DNA from: Dichotomocladium elegans
Taxonomy: Eukaryota; Mucoromycota; Mucoromycetes; Mucorales; Lichtheimiaceae
Length of the DNA: 64,000 nucleotides
Reading direction: 5' to 3'
Assembly (NCBI GenBank): GCA_025716815.1
Contig: JAIXMN010000014.1
Span: forward strand, 1 to 64,000
Part shown: positions 34,043-45,020 of the stretch, one piece after another
Position numbering within the stretch: the stretch's first letter is position 1
Layout of the letters: the number at the start of each line of letters is the position of its first letter
Notes under the pieces: model-generated
The model's database searches: none
The model's input: only the letters and a program-made list of their open reading frames with translations
What the model was told of the DNA's origin: nothing
Program-made: the position numbers and the translations under genes

Positions 34043-37016
34043 CTATAATTTGGTTTGCGGGCTGCTGCTGCTACTGCTGCTGCTGGCGCCATGTTCATCA
34101 TGCATGTTATAGATAACTGCAGCGTCAACATCCCAGGCACACCTGTCTAATTGTTGGCGAGCCTCGCCTGCGCCACATCGTCTGTATTCCATGACGTAAC
34201 GAAGTTGATGGTCCTTCACAATTCGAGGAAGGGTATCCAGGCGCCATGCTTTTTCAATCTCTAGGACAGCTTTGTCCTTGTCTGATTTGCGAATCGTTCG
34301 CACTGGGAGGACAAATCCGGCGCTGATAGGTCGATGATCAGACGTCAGGACTTCATGTCGACCGTACGAAACTGGTTGTGGCACATTGCGATACAAAATT
34401 CGGTCGCACCAGGCAGGGACGCGTTGCTTGACAGACGAGTCGTAGACATCCGTACCAATATTGTACTTATAGGTCGGGTCAAAGTTAATGATGTGTTCCT
34501 CGAACAAGGAAAGCTTAAGAAGCGGATTTGTCATTCGCTGCTTATTCAGCTGGTCATTCTTAAGCAGCTCGAGACGCGCCCTGTTTCGGTCATCGTCCAA
34601 CAATTGAAGGATACTATCACGGGTATGAACGTCGACACGATAGTTCAGGTCACCACTTAAGAAACAATGCAAGTGATCGAGAGGGTTGTCACCTTGCTCA
34701 GTACCGCTCAACACCGGCTCGAACTTGGCTGCCTTGAGAATTTCTTCAATGTCCCCATTGCGGGCCTCAACGCGGTCTTGCCCTGCAGCGAGATGGCAGT
34801 TAACAAAGCAGATCGGCGTGTCGTCTAAAATAAACCGGATGGCGACCGCGCCTTTGTTGCCATGAAGCGATCGGCTCATCACTCTCAATCCTGTCTTCAC
34901 AACCGCCGATTCTACATGCTTAAGACGACCAACATGCTCCGCTCTAATAAAAACCAAACTGAAAAGTCCTACGAGATTCTCGCTTTTTACGAGCTCATAG
35001 ACGGCAGCAACATCGTCTGATTCATTGAGGAGGTCAGTGATGCATTTTTGCCAGGCACAGTATTGAGGCACTGCTGCCTGAACGAGCGATGGATCGAGCT
35101 CTAGCAAGCTTTGATCTCGTTTCCAGCGCCTGTAAAAGATAGATTCTAGTGGCGCGCACAAGTTCACGTATGAGAAACCCTCACGGAGCAGCTGCGAGGA
35201 AAGCTATTACGTAGCTACGTACTTGCTGTCTGCCGCTTAGACTCGAGGTCTACGATCTCTTGCAGGCCAACTACAATGATATCTGGATTTCTCATGCTCT
35301 GCAGCCATCCTTTGAGCTTCAGAAGGTTATCTCCAACTATTGTTTCTGGTTTGCAGGCGTCAATATTCCACGAGCAGACCAAAATAGACGTTTCATTGTA
35401 GTTGCAATAGTCAACTTCCTTGAGTTGTACCTGCCGGTCTGTTACAGCAATAGCATGTTTCAATAAATTTTTCCTCCTTGTTTCCAGATCAAAACCGACC
35501 TTTTTGATATTCCTCAAGCAGTCCGTCCCATACGGCAACATTTCCTTGACAATCCAAGCTGAGGACCTGGAGTAGTGGTGTGGTGTTTCCAGCCGTAAGC
35601 GAGTCATCGTTTACGACCAGCTTCACGATAGATGAACTATGGGCATCCCATGCCTTGACGAGGACCCATTCCTTGGGTTTGGAGATGTCATATACATGCA
35701 TGACACCCGTCTTAAACCCCATCCACAGATAATGATTAAGCGAGAGCGCCATGACTGTGATGCCATAGACAGACACATGGATCACCTGAATGATCTCCCA
35801 TGTTCTTGTATTCCAGATGCTGAGAACGCCTTTCTCGTGTGCACATGCAAGGTGCGTTGCACCATCGCTATAATCCGGTAGAACGCATAGCTGGGTAACA
35901 TTTCCAAGAGATGACGGGACACGATGGACACGGGAGGGCTGCTTCATGTTCTCCGATCGAGTGTCGTATATGTCAAGCGTATCACCCCGAGTGAGGATGC
36001 AGCGGTCACATTTCTCGGTAACGATAATCGCCATGGCTGCCGCGGAAGGTGTGACGCGGCGGAGGCAAGGATCAGGTGTAGTCTGGTCAGGCATTGTACA
36101 CGCGGGCCAGCGCCTCATATCACCATCTTCGGAAATCGTCCAAATTTCCCGGTTCCTCACACGGACCATGAACCGGATGCTTGCCTGATGAACACATGTA
36201 CTATGTGTCACCTCGTTCTGAATTGTATCCATTACCAGTAACCGGCCATCCTCTAATCCAGCCCATAAAAATCTTCCATCCGCGCCTTTCCAGCGAGAAG
36301 GTGCAAAGGCAAGCGTTGTCACCTTGTCGGTCATGTCTTGGTAAGCCGTTGGTGAGCTGCTTGGCGATAGGTTGGATACCATCGTGCCGCTCATTAGGTT
36401 CCATAACCGAATACCAATGGATGCTGTGGCGAGGCGATAGGACCCAGCGGCTGCTATGGCACGCGGGGTGCTGTGGTGCTGTGTTGAAAAGAAACGCTTC
36501 GTCTGTGCAATGTTTGGTGGCGAGCGGCTGACATATCGATATTGGGGATAGGATGTTGCGGGTAGTTTCAGGGACGTAGGGTGAGCGACCGAGCCGGGAA
36601 GAGCTGGGCCAACTGGAATGTCTGCAAGCTTTTCGGTGATATTCCCGAGTGGGCGTGAACGAGTGCGTTTCGGGGGAAGTGGAGGGCCGGTTAACGAATG
36701 ATGCTGTTGTTCGCTTATTGTTCTAGGACGAGTTAATGTGAGACTAGAGTGAAGAATGCGACTTGGTGAATTCCGCTTATGTTCATTTAACTTTGGTCGC
36801 GGCGGTATCGGAGGTGGCTCCAGTTCCTGCTCATACTCTTAGTGTCGGTGACTCGTGGGTTATGTTATTCTGATAATACCAGGACTGGAGTATTGGACGG
36901 ATAAACTGCCTACCAGTTACAGTCAGGTCGAGCGACGAATCAGTCTGAGACAGTGATGTCGGAGGCTTCGAATGAGTGCATTGTGCGGAAGATAACGAGG
37001 AAGTCTCGATGAGCAT
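34043..37016 (-). CDS. WD40-repeat inositol polyphosphate 5-phosphatase
   Basis: It should remove the 5-phosphate from phosphoinositides or inositol phosphates. Exons on the minus strand: 37016-36914, 36837-35500, 35438-35223, 35145-34043, giving 919 residues. The first about 150 residues are proline-rich (EPPPIPPRPK, GPPLPPKR), as for SH3 ligands. WD40-like repeats cover about 160-480 (GSYRLATASIGIRLWNL, LVMDT, LSIWNTRTWE, NVAVWDGLL). The catalytic domain spans about 498-830: SWNID (503-507), VVGLQEIVDLE, HGNKGAVAIRF, NCHLAAG, SGDLNYRVD (716-724), PAWCDRILYR (796-805), TSDHRP. The last segment, about 865-898, resembles a UBA-like helical bundle. The layout resembles plant FRA3-type enzymes. 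An intron with a poor donor (GTCGGT) joins the WD40 and catalytic parts; ignoring it looks like a frameshift. Confidence 0.93.
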
Positions 37017-38978
37017 CAGAACAGGTCAACAGGGAGGGGGCTACGAAGGAGGGGAAACAGAGAAGAACCAAGGGCGTTGAATCCATACATGCGCCAATCC
37101 ATTTTTGTGCTCAGTAGAACTCATGCGGTCAGAAGCCTATAAAGCGGCAGTGCACTTCAATTTCTTCGTGTTGTGCATACACCTTTATTTGGCAGTTAGC
37201 AGTTGCTCAAGCAGGCTATTCAAAAAAAAAGACTGCATATGCTTCTGAGTGAACATGAATCATCCGGTGGCGTCGTACGTTCCATAAACTTCTCTGTCGT
37301 TTCATTTTGATGCAAACGTATTAGTCATGTGTTGCAGTTACTGCCAATTTCATACTCTGAAACACAAATGCCGACAGCTAGAGATAAAAAGGGGTTCCTA
37401 TGGAGAGGCTGGGAGATATATCACCTAGTACCAACCAGTATGTCTTCGAGAATGACTTTACTGACATCAACTTTCGCGATGCATTTCATTAAATAATTGC
37501 TGCCCTGCTGCCGCGAAAACAAAAATGACCCCATTGTGAAGCGTTGGCCTTGAGCGTCGTTAAAGCGGGCGCGTCCAAAATTTTACATCAAGTTTAGTAT
37601 TGTAATAATTCGCATGGGAGTTTCAGTCACGACATTTTACCAAGCACATCGATCTTGAGGAAAGTTCATAGCAGCGAATTTAGTGATTTTGCTGCTTTAG
37701 TTCTATGTATAGTGCTAGCACGGAAATACGATGCATAACGACAGGAACGGATAGGTCAAGTGCATGCGGTCGGCCATTAAAAGACTCTAAGCAGTAAAGG
37801 CTGAGTAACCAACAACAGAGGATCCCATTACTAAGGACAGGCACCTAATAGAGTACTTTATTTTCAAAAATACAAGCGCTTTATATTTGCCATGACCCGC
37901 TCAGAATAATCCAGACTGAGCATTCCACCCGTTCGCCATGCAAGGAAGCAGTCCATTTTTTTAAACGTATCTTGATTTTATTGTCTTCGCGCGATCTCGT
38001 TGTAACTTCTTACCGCCATTCGTTTGCATTGCAATCCAGAATTCTAATCTTTTACCTGTGCGTGTGCTGCGGAAGAGCAGAACAACAGATCTCGACGGCT
38101 GTTTAGTGATCTTTCAGAGCAGGGCGATAAGACAGTGCTATACTTCTGCGACGATTGACTGCGGATTTGCGAAGAAAACTGAAAAAATCGTAGAGAGCTG
38201 CTGTTTACGCAACATTCTTCACTACAGCACGCATCAGAAGATATAAGCTGAACATTTCTGAGTTTGTTTGGGGGCTTTCAGATGTCAATCTTTCCATGTC
38301 AAGCGGAGGTCGTCCAATGCGGAAGATTCGTGTTCAGGCATTGCGAAAAAAAAATAGGAGTGGAAGAGGTGCCAAAAAATGATTCCGCCCTGTGCTCTTT
38401 TTCAAAGCGTACAAAGGTACGCTGCTGTTTGTCTCTTTCAGGAAGTGTCTTCTTCATATATCCTTTTATAGTAAAACTGTCAACCGTTTGCGTGCATAAA
38501 GGCTCTCCTGTGATGAATATCGTGCACCCTACGAAATAAAGGTAGCATCATGTGAATCTAGTCCTACCCGCGAAAGTTAATCGTTGCTGGCACTGATACA
38601 TTTTCCTATAGACTACAACGTCTGTGCTACGAAAAATGCCACCCATTGGACATGGACTGTTCGTTTCGTCAACTTGCCACCATAAAAATGAAAACAGGGA
38701 ATACAAACCTGAAGATGGACACAAGGTGCTTTCCCAAGGCGAAACGCATACTTCAACGGGCAATTCCTTTCTCCAACTACGCATCCTTTTTCATACTATA
38801 GACATAGAAGTAGTTCTTTCCGGAATTCTTCCCTTTCGCTTCTTGAAATATTATTGCTTCCTACTTCTTTCCTGCCTTTGACCGGTAGCCAACCGAAAAT
38901 GCTGTAATGCATTTACACGCTCGCATGCGCACACAAATGTTTATTATTTTCATTTTCATTTTTTTTTTTGAAAAAAAA

Positions 38979-39014
38979 GGCCCCGTTTAGCAGGTGTGGC
39001 TGCTAAACGAGGCC
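38979..39014. repeat. Strong hairpin
   Basis: ggccccgtttagca and tgctaaacgaggcc face each other across the 8-base loop ggtgtggc with one mismatch. It is preceded by a T11/A8 stretch that can also pair. Confidence 0.75.
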
Positions 39015-39036
39015 ATAGTTCCAAAGTAATAAAAAT

Positions 39037-39067
39037 TGAGTCTCAAGAAACTCTTACGAGGACTTCC
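39037..39067 (+). repeat. Motif shared with 15117-15147
   Basis: gagtctcaagaaactcttac followed by gaggacttc matches ggtctcaagaaattcttacg followed by agaacttc at 15118, with a few mismatches. TTGAGACC follows in both places (39176-39183 here). Confidence 0.55.
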
Positions 39068-39081
39068 TGGACCGAGAGATA

Positions 39082-39140
39082 TTGTTTTCGTTTAAATATT
39101 TTGTTTTCGTTTAAATATTTTGTTTTCGTTTAAATATTTT
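39082..39140. repeat. 19-base tandem repeat
   Basis: About three copies of ttgttttcgtttaaatatt in direct succession, without spacers. Confidence 0.85.
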
Positions 39141-41379
39141 GGGGTTTTCGTTTTCATTAACTGAGCAGCCCGTTGGTTGAGACCCTCAAAAGAGAGCCCC
39201 GTAACAAGGATAGCCACGTGAAGGCCGGCTGCTGTGTATCCCCTCAAGTTCTTTTCTTCTTTTCATGACCCCGAAACAATAAAGAACCCGAAAATGGCAC
39301 TCGGTTGGGTGGCCAGCCCACCCGAGCACCAAAAACAAAAGAAATGGAAAAAGGGGATTTCTAATAAAAAGAAGTTGCCGTAAGAAATTTCCAATTTGTT
39401 TTTGCTTTTGATTACCTGCGAATAAGGAAGGCAGCAAGATATCCAAAAGCTGCAGCTTGAATGAGGGTTCCAAGATCATCGAAAAGGGCCTTTATTTATA
39501 CCTTTTCGTTTCATGCTCAGAATTGTAATGTGACCTGTGACTTTCTACTGATTATCCGATGATAAAATAATGACGGATATCCCGTGCAGAACTCAAGGCG
39601 GGTGTCTTTGGCGTATGGTGTCTGGCATATTGTCTCCCCACGCACTCGATCCGGTAATGGCAAAAAGCTCCCGTCCACAACCATGCTCGGTGAAAGCAGT
39701 AGTAGCATCATGGATGAATGACAAATAGCCGGCTTAAAGTATACCTGGTTATTTCATGGCACACATCCTATTTGTTTCCCATGCATCCACTTTACCTTGT
39801 GCCCTCACAGACCTCTATTCTGGTTTTCCCAAGATGAAGGAAGTGCGTGAATCAACACGTGTGATTGTAAGAGCATCGGTTTTATTTTTCTTTCAGAAAG
39901 GAGACCTCAGATCGGCTCGAAAAAGAACTTTATTCTGCTTTGATTCACTATTAAGTCGGCGCGCAATCTTCTTTTTGCACTCTCTCTTTGTACACAACTT
40001 GGTACGTTAATCAATAGGGGAAATCCATTTGATCACTGTGTTCCTTGATCTTGCACTGCGCCAGATGATTTGTTTGCGCCGCGGTCGATCCTTCCACTTG
40101 CTCGCCGGTCCCGCCTTTGCAGTACAATGCTGCACAGATACCAATCATACTGGCCCAGTATAGGCTCTACCTGTGCGCACGCCCCCTCCCCACGAGCTCC
40201 TCCGGCTTAGTCGATATATTGCCTTGGCGAGTAGCCTCTAAGACTGGAGTATTCCCCGCACCAGAGGACTTTCACGCCTCGAGGCAGACCATTCCGTCGA
40301 GAACTTGTTGGATGATTGGCCTAAAAGAATAAAAACTTTCGCGATTCAGTATTTCAGTGTATTAAATATTCAGTTAAACAAAGGGAATTTACTTGCAGAG
40401 AGATATCCGTCTTGGAAGCTCAATGTGTATTGATCATAGGTAACGAGTCTCAAAGTTGAGCTTCGTTGCACGTTATACGTTCATGGCCCGACGTTGGGGA
40501 AGAGCAGTGAATGGAAAACGGATGCATACTGTGCTGTATGCCTCCAAGACCAAGACCATCGATTGAAGATATGGAATCAGCGCTTCATGAAGCTTCACGG
40601 CCCTTTGCGTTCTATGACAACGAAATGCGGACCCTCCATAGCCACGTAAAAACGCGCACGCGCAATGACCGTGTAAAAAAAAAAAGGAAAAAGACCCGCT
40701 TATTTTGCTGCGGCTGCGGATCGTGTAAAAAAATAAAGCTTTAACGAGAGAAGAACTTTTTGTTACTGTATGGATAGCAACACTATACTAATTGGCAGTC
40801 CAGTTGGCCTTAACCATGAAGGATCTGTTTCCAGAGGCAATCACGAGGAGGTCGACGGCCGTGCGCCTCCGCTCTGGGGGCCGAGATACCCGCATTTATC
40901 TTGGCCCCTTTAGCGAGCCACCAATGCCTGGTTATCGGGGTGTACCGTTGCTCCTCATAGAGGATTCCTATCAAGATGCACTATCAACTTGCGGGATGCG
41001 GGGCCTCGCAGAATATCATACACATCTGGTCATTGGACAGGTACCTCCTGGTCCGGTCTCAGGTTGTTGTTTGGGCCGTCCGGTCGATCCTTCTTGTTTT
41101 CCGGCAGGTAGGTCCACCCCTCAACTAAGCAGCGGTTAGCCATGACCTACCTTGGGATGACCTACCTTGGGACGACCTGACCAACCGGCTCGGGGGAGGG
41201 ATGAAGAGAGAAAAAGAACAAAGAGGGAAGACGTTCATTTTCCGTAGGTTAAAAAACTCGCGCCCGCCCCCGTCAGTCGCGTGAACCGCGGAGCAGATAC
41301 TGAGCAAAAAAAGTAAGACAGCAGTGTGCAAGCCGGCGCGTAGGCCCCCGATCCCTGAAGAGAACAGAAAACCGTGCCT

Positions 41380-41406
41380 AACACACACACACACACATAC
41401 ACACAC
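41380..41406. repeat. CA microsatellite
   Basis: An (AC)n run of about 27 bases with one interruption. Confidence 0.9.
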
Positions 41407-42876
41407 CTTCCACGCAGATTGGTTGCCAGGTCGCGGTAACTCGAGAGAGCAGCAGCAGCTGTTGCTGACGATGTTGCTTGAAAGGAAACAGGATGGAGGG
41501 AGAAGAAGGTAGTCCTCATTGATCGTTTTCGATAAGGCTAGCGCGCTTTCAATTGTTATTTATACGTGTGAGCAAGGAAACCGATGGGGGGGGAGATTCC
41601 CGGATCAAAGAACGTCTTCCAAAAAAGCCCTTCCTACTCTACTCATGGGCAGTTCACATTTATTTCACTCTTCGAACAAACCCATATCTCCTTTGATGGT
41701 GATGTATCTGGTCCGCGTATTTGAGTAGTAATGATCAACGAGTGTAGATAGTCTTTGTACAAAAAAGGTCCCCCCCAAGTAAACAACAGCTGTGATATGA
41801 TTTTTCATTCCTTCCCCATTGCTGTGCACGGCTTCCTTTCTATTGATTGATATCAAATCTGTGATAAAGCCGATGTTTGCGGTTCTTCTCGTACTAGTCT
41901 CGCCTTTTTCCGTTGAGTTTTGACATATTTGCATCTCTCACCGCCATGGCACTGGTTGTCACGGAGGCTGGGTGGGAGGGGATCAGCGTTCTGCAACTCA
42001 GCTACAAAAAATAAAAGATACATACGTGCTGCTCTGTGTAGAAAGGTTCGGATCCACACGCCCATGGGGCGATACGACAGAGATGGATGCTGATGAGTTT
42101 GAGAAATGAATATAATGGTCCGTGCATTCTGGGTACAAGATCCTCTGTGGTACACAGTTCCCTCCATTCCCAAAAAGAGAAATACAGTATGTGACTATGT
42201 CAATAAGACAATGGGCATCCATACGATGTGGGGTAATTCACAACATAAATGCAGATGGCTTCTTTCTCTTTGGGCTTTCCTGTTGCAACACACGTTTTAT
42301 AGCTGTTCCGTCCATGAGTACTTAGCGCGAGATATGAGGTTTATTGCTGACATCCAAATGCCTCTTATGCAGAGTCCCTGGTATTATATGTGGTGGCTTC
42401 GTTCTGATTCACCAGTGCGAACCCAACATATCGATCGCCTTTGCAAGTAATTATTTTGCTGCATGAGACCAACATACCTTACCCATCCTCCTTTTGTATT
42501 AAGAAAACAGTTATTTTTACCCTGACCTGCGGGGTTCCGGTTCCGCCATCGCAGTCCAGATTAATTGATCATTCCATTCCTTCTCGATTACCTCGATGGA
42601 AACCAGATGGACTCGACCATTTCCCGAGGCAGGTTTGGGCAAGGTTTACGAAGGTGATAGTCGTACGCGATATATAGCGACGGGTAAATCAAGCGTTGCA
42701 CGCAATACTACAGTAAGCGTGCGATATGCCGGCGGGCTCCATCTGCCTCGAGATCAGCTGTTATATTGAAATTCTGGTATAGCTTATATTAAGTCCGCTT
42801 TCGGAGGTCAGTTGGCGGAGGTTAGTAAATACATTCGCAGTGTTGTGCTTCATATTGGAAGTTAATCCTGCAGTAC

Positions 42877-44456
42877 ATGACTTATTGTCTTTCTCAAACA
42901 ATACTTTCCATGTCAAGAGTAGCTCTAACGAAAGCTCAAGAGAAGCAGCTGTGCATTTATGCACAAACCTTATTGAAAACAAGAGAAAGCAAGGCCAAGA
43001 TCCTACCAGCATGGGCCAAAGAGCGGTTTAAGCTTGAGAAAGAGCCAGGTTCCTCAACTATCAGTGACATTCTCAAGCTGCACGACAAATTGATGGAGCT
43101 GTCAGACGCTGAGCTTTCTGCAAAACGTGACAGGAAACCTGATCTTCCGCAGCCAGAAGAAATACTCGCTCAACTTGTGAAAGAAATGGTAGCAGCGGGG
43201 GCCCCTCAGCCGTTTACTATTGGAACTTGAAGAAAGGACCCAGGCGAAAAGGATGAACATTACCCTGAAACCAAACTTCAAGTTTTCGGATGGATGGATG
43301 ACAAAATTCATGAAACGACACAACTTGAAGTCGCGTCCGATGCATGGAGAGGCGAGCAGTATTGATGTAAACTGCGACAATGTTCAAGAACAGCTCCGGC
43401 AAGTCAAGTGTAAGAATGCTACGTACAAGCCAGAGCATGTGTACAACATCGATGAGACCGGTTTGTAATGGAGAATATCACCCAGACAAACCATCTCGGA
43501 AACACCTGTTGCGTGTACAAAGAAGGCGAAGGAACGGTTTACAGCTGTATTTGCATGCAATGCTGATGGGTCGCACAAACTCCTTGTGACATTTATTGGC
43601 CATCATAAGAGATCAAAAGGCCCTGGTTTCAATGGAAAGCCAAGTACTATATATAAGCAAGCGATGTGCAATATATTGTTAGCTGTTCATTAAATATGAT
43701 GTATTAGTTTCTCGATGTGGACAGAACTATCGCTGCAACACCAAGGCATGGATGACTCGGGGTCTGTTTCGAAAGATCTTAGCGAAGATTGACAGCATTT
43801 TGGGTGTGCGACATCGTGGAGAAAAGGTTCTACTCCTTCTAGACAATGCTCCATCTCACGTTGGCCTTGATACCACATCCAAGAACCTTGAGCTGCGCTT
43901 CCTACCTGACAACACGACCTCACATTTCAACTTTTTGATGCTGGGATCATAAACAGTGTCAAGGTTAAATACCAGTATGGTTTCTATAGGTTTTGTGTGA
44001 TGAGATACTACAAAGCTTACATTAATACTGTACAATAGGTCAAGCCTCATGATCGATGCCTTAGGTAAAGTCCGCCGACATTGTCATGACGATCTATTCA
44101 AGATCAGTTTGAAGAAAGTGTATGACTATGTCCTTGTCGCATGGTCACGCATCATCAAGGAAACCATTGCGAATTGCTGGAGACACACAGGCCTCCTCAG
44201 TGATATTGGTAGCTCCGATATGAAGCACGGTACCACTAAGGAGCAAGTGGAGGATGACGAGCAACGCATATCTCTTTTCAGTAAGCTCTTTGGTGAAGAA
44301 AAGAGTTCCACTGCTGTTCCTGTCTATTTGGATGTTGAGAATTCAGGTATCCATGAGATGCTTACGATAAACGAAAGGGTTGATCTCTTGGGAGAATCCA
44401 CACAGGGTGAAGGTACGTTGATTTTTGCAACCCGCTTTTGTGTGAGACATGTGTAA
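42877..44456 (+). pseudogene. pogo/Tigger-type (DDE_1) transposase fossil
   Basis: Plus-strand blocks appear in family order. A first HTH region (SRVALTKAQEKQLCIYAQTL) comes first, then a CENP-B-like second HTH (FKFSDGWMTKFMKRHNLKSR). Next come EHVYNIDETGL with Asp 1 at 43451, FTAVFACNADGSHKLL, NTKAWMTRGLF, VLLLLDNAPSHVGL with Asp 2 at 43842, and LRFLPDNTTSHF followed, after a one-base shift, by FDAGIINSVK with Asp 3 at 43937. All three acidic residues survive. The frame is broken near 43228, by a TAA at 43466 and again near 43930. The C-terminal part runs to about 44456. Terminal repeats were not found with confidence. It precedes the Fanzor-like gene on the same strand. Confidence 0.9.
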
Positions 44457-45020
44457 CAAGCAATTGCCATTTCGGTTACTGCCAGTGGGTGCTATCGCTC
44501 AGTTGGGATGTCGAACAGTCCACCAACGGATCTCTTCGTACGATCAAGGACGCCGCTCCCTTGGTGTTGTGGCAGCTGACAGAAAGACTGGGCATGGATA
44601 AAAGATATCGTAAAAAATATCTCTCTGTACATTTCGAGCTCGAATTGGAGCTTCCATGGCGAGTGAAGAGAACAAATGCCATTGGCAGCTATCAAGGCGC
44701 TCAAGATCTTCTACAAGCCACTCCAAGATGGCTTCGTCCTCGGCATCTTGCACAGTAAGCATCTCGTCATTGAGTGCATCTTCAAGAGCCAAAATGCTGT
44801 CTGCGATCGTCAAGATGATCTCGTGTTCGGAAATATTGGTGTGTTTATTCATTTTAAAGGTATGTTAAAGGCGGGTGCATAAGTGTCGCAGGTAGGTTAA
44901 GTAATATGGTCAGGCTTTCGCTTTCCGACTCTTACAAAGTTACTGAGCTCCAATCTACAGCACTTCCATAAAAGGCGCCCTTCCTTTATAAGAAATAATT
45001 GATCGATTTAATTGATGTAA
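44457..45020. other. Between Tigger and Fanzor fossils, coding affinity unclear
   Basis: Two overlapping frames look protein-like. One is plus-strand up to about 44757 (TIKDAAPLVLWQLTERLG, then KKYLSVHFELELELPWRV). The other is minus-strand 44852-44600 (acidic, SILALEDALNDEML, then EDEAILEWLVEDLERLD), which resembles an N-terminal region of a further transposase. I cannot assign either. Confidence 0.4.

Larger units (their letters stand above)
37017..42850. other. Gene-poor region with short repeats
   Basis: I recognise no gene in these 5.8 kb. The region holds a hairpin at 38979-39014, a 19-base tandem repeat at 39082-39140, an inverted repeat near 39300-39327, a 15-base tandem repeat near 41139-41175 and a CA microsatellite at 41380-41406. 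Short open frames exist (for example 38264-38539, 39186-39479 minus, 40511-40744, 40792-41139), but none shows a known domain or splice-supported extension. Confidence 0.5.

Noticed and set aside
35440..35520. Apparent frameshift in the 5-phosphatase gene at an A5 run
   Set aside because: An intron from 35499 down to 35439 (minus strand) with donor GTCGGT and acceptor AACAG keeps the phase and joins YQK to DRQVQLKEVD. With it the total coding length is a multiple of three. The donor is poor, so a one-base error remains a minor alternative.
38979..39014. Bacterial-type rho-independent terminator
   Set aside because: The window is eukaryotic nuclear DNA and no transcription unit ends there.
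39082..39140. Tandem 19-base repeats as a CRISPR-like array
   Set aside because: The units are directly adjacent without unique spacers, and the host is a eukaryote.
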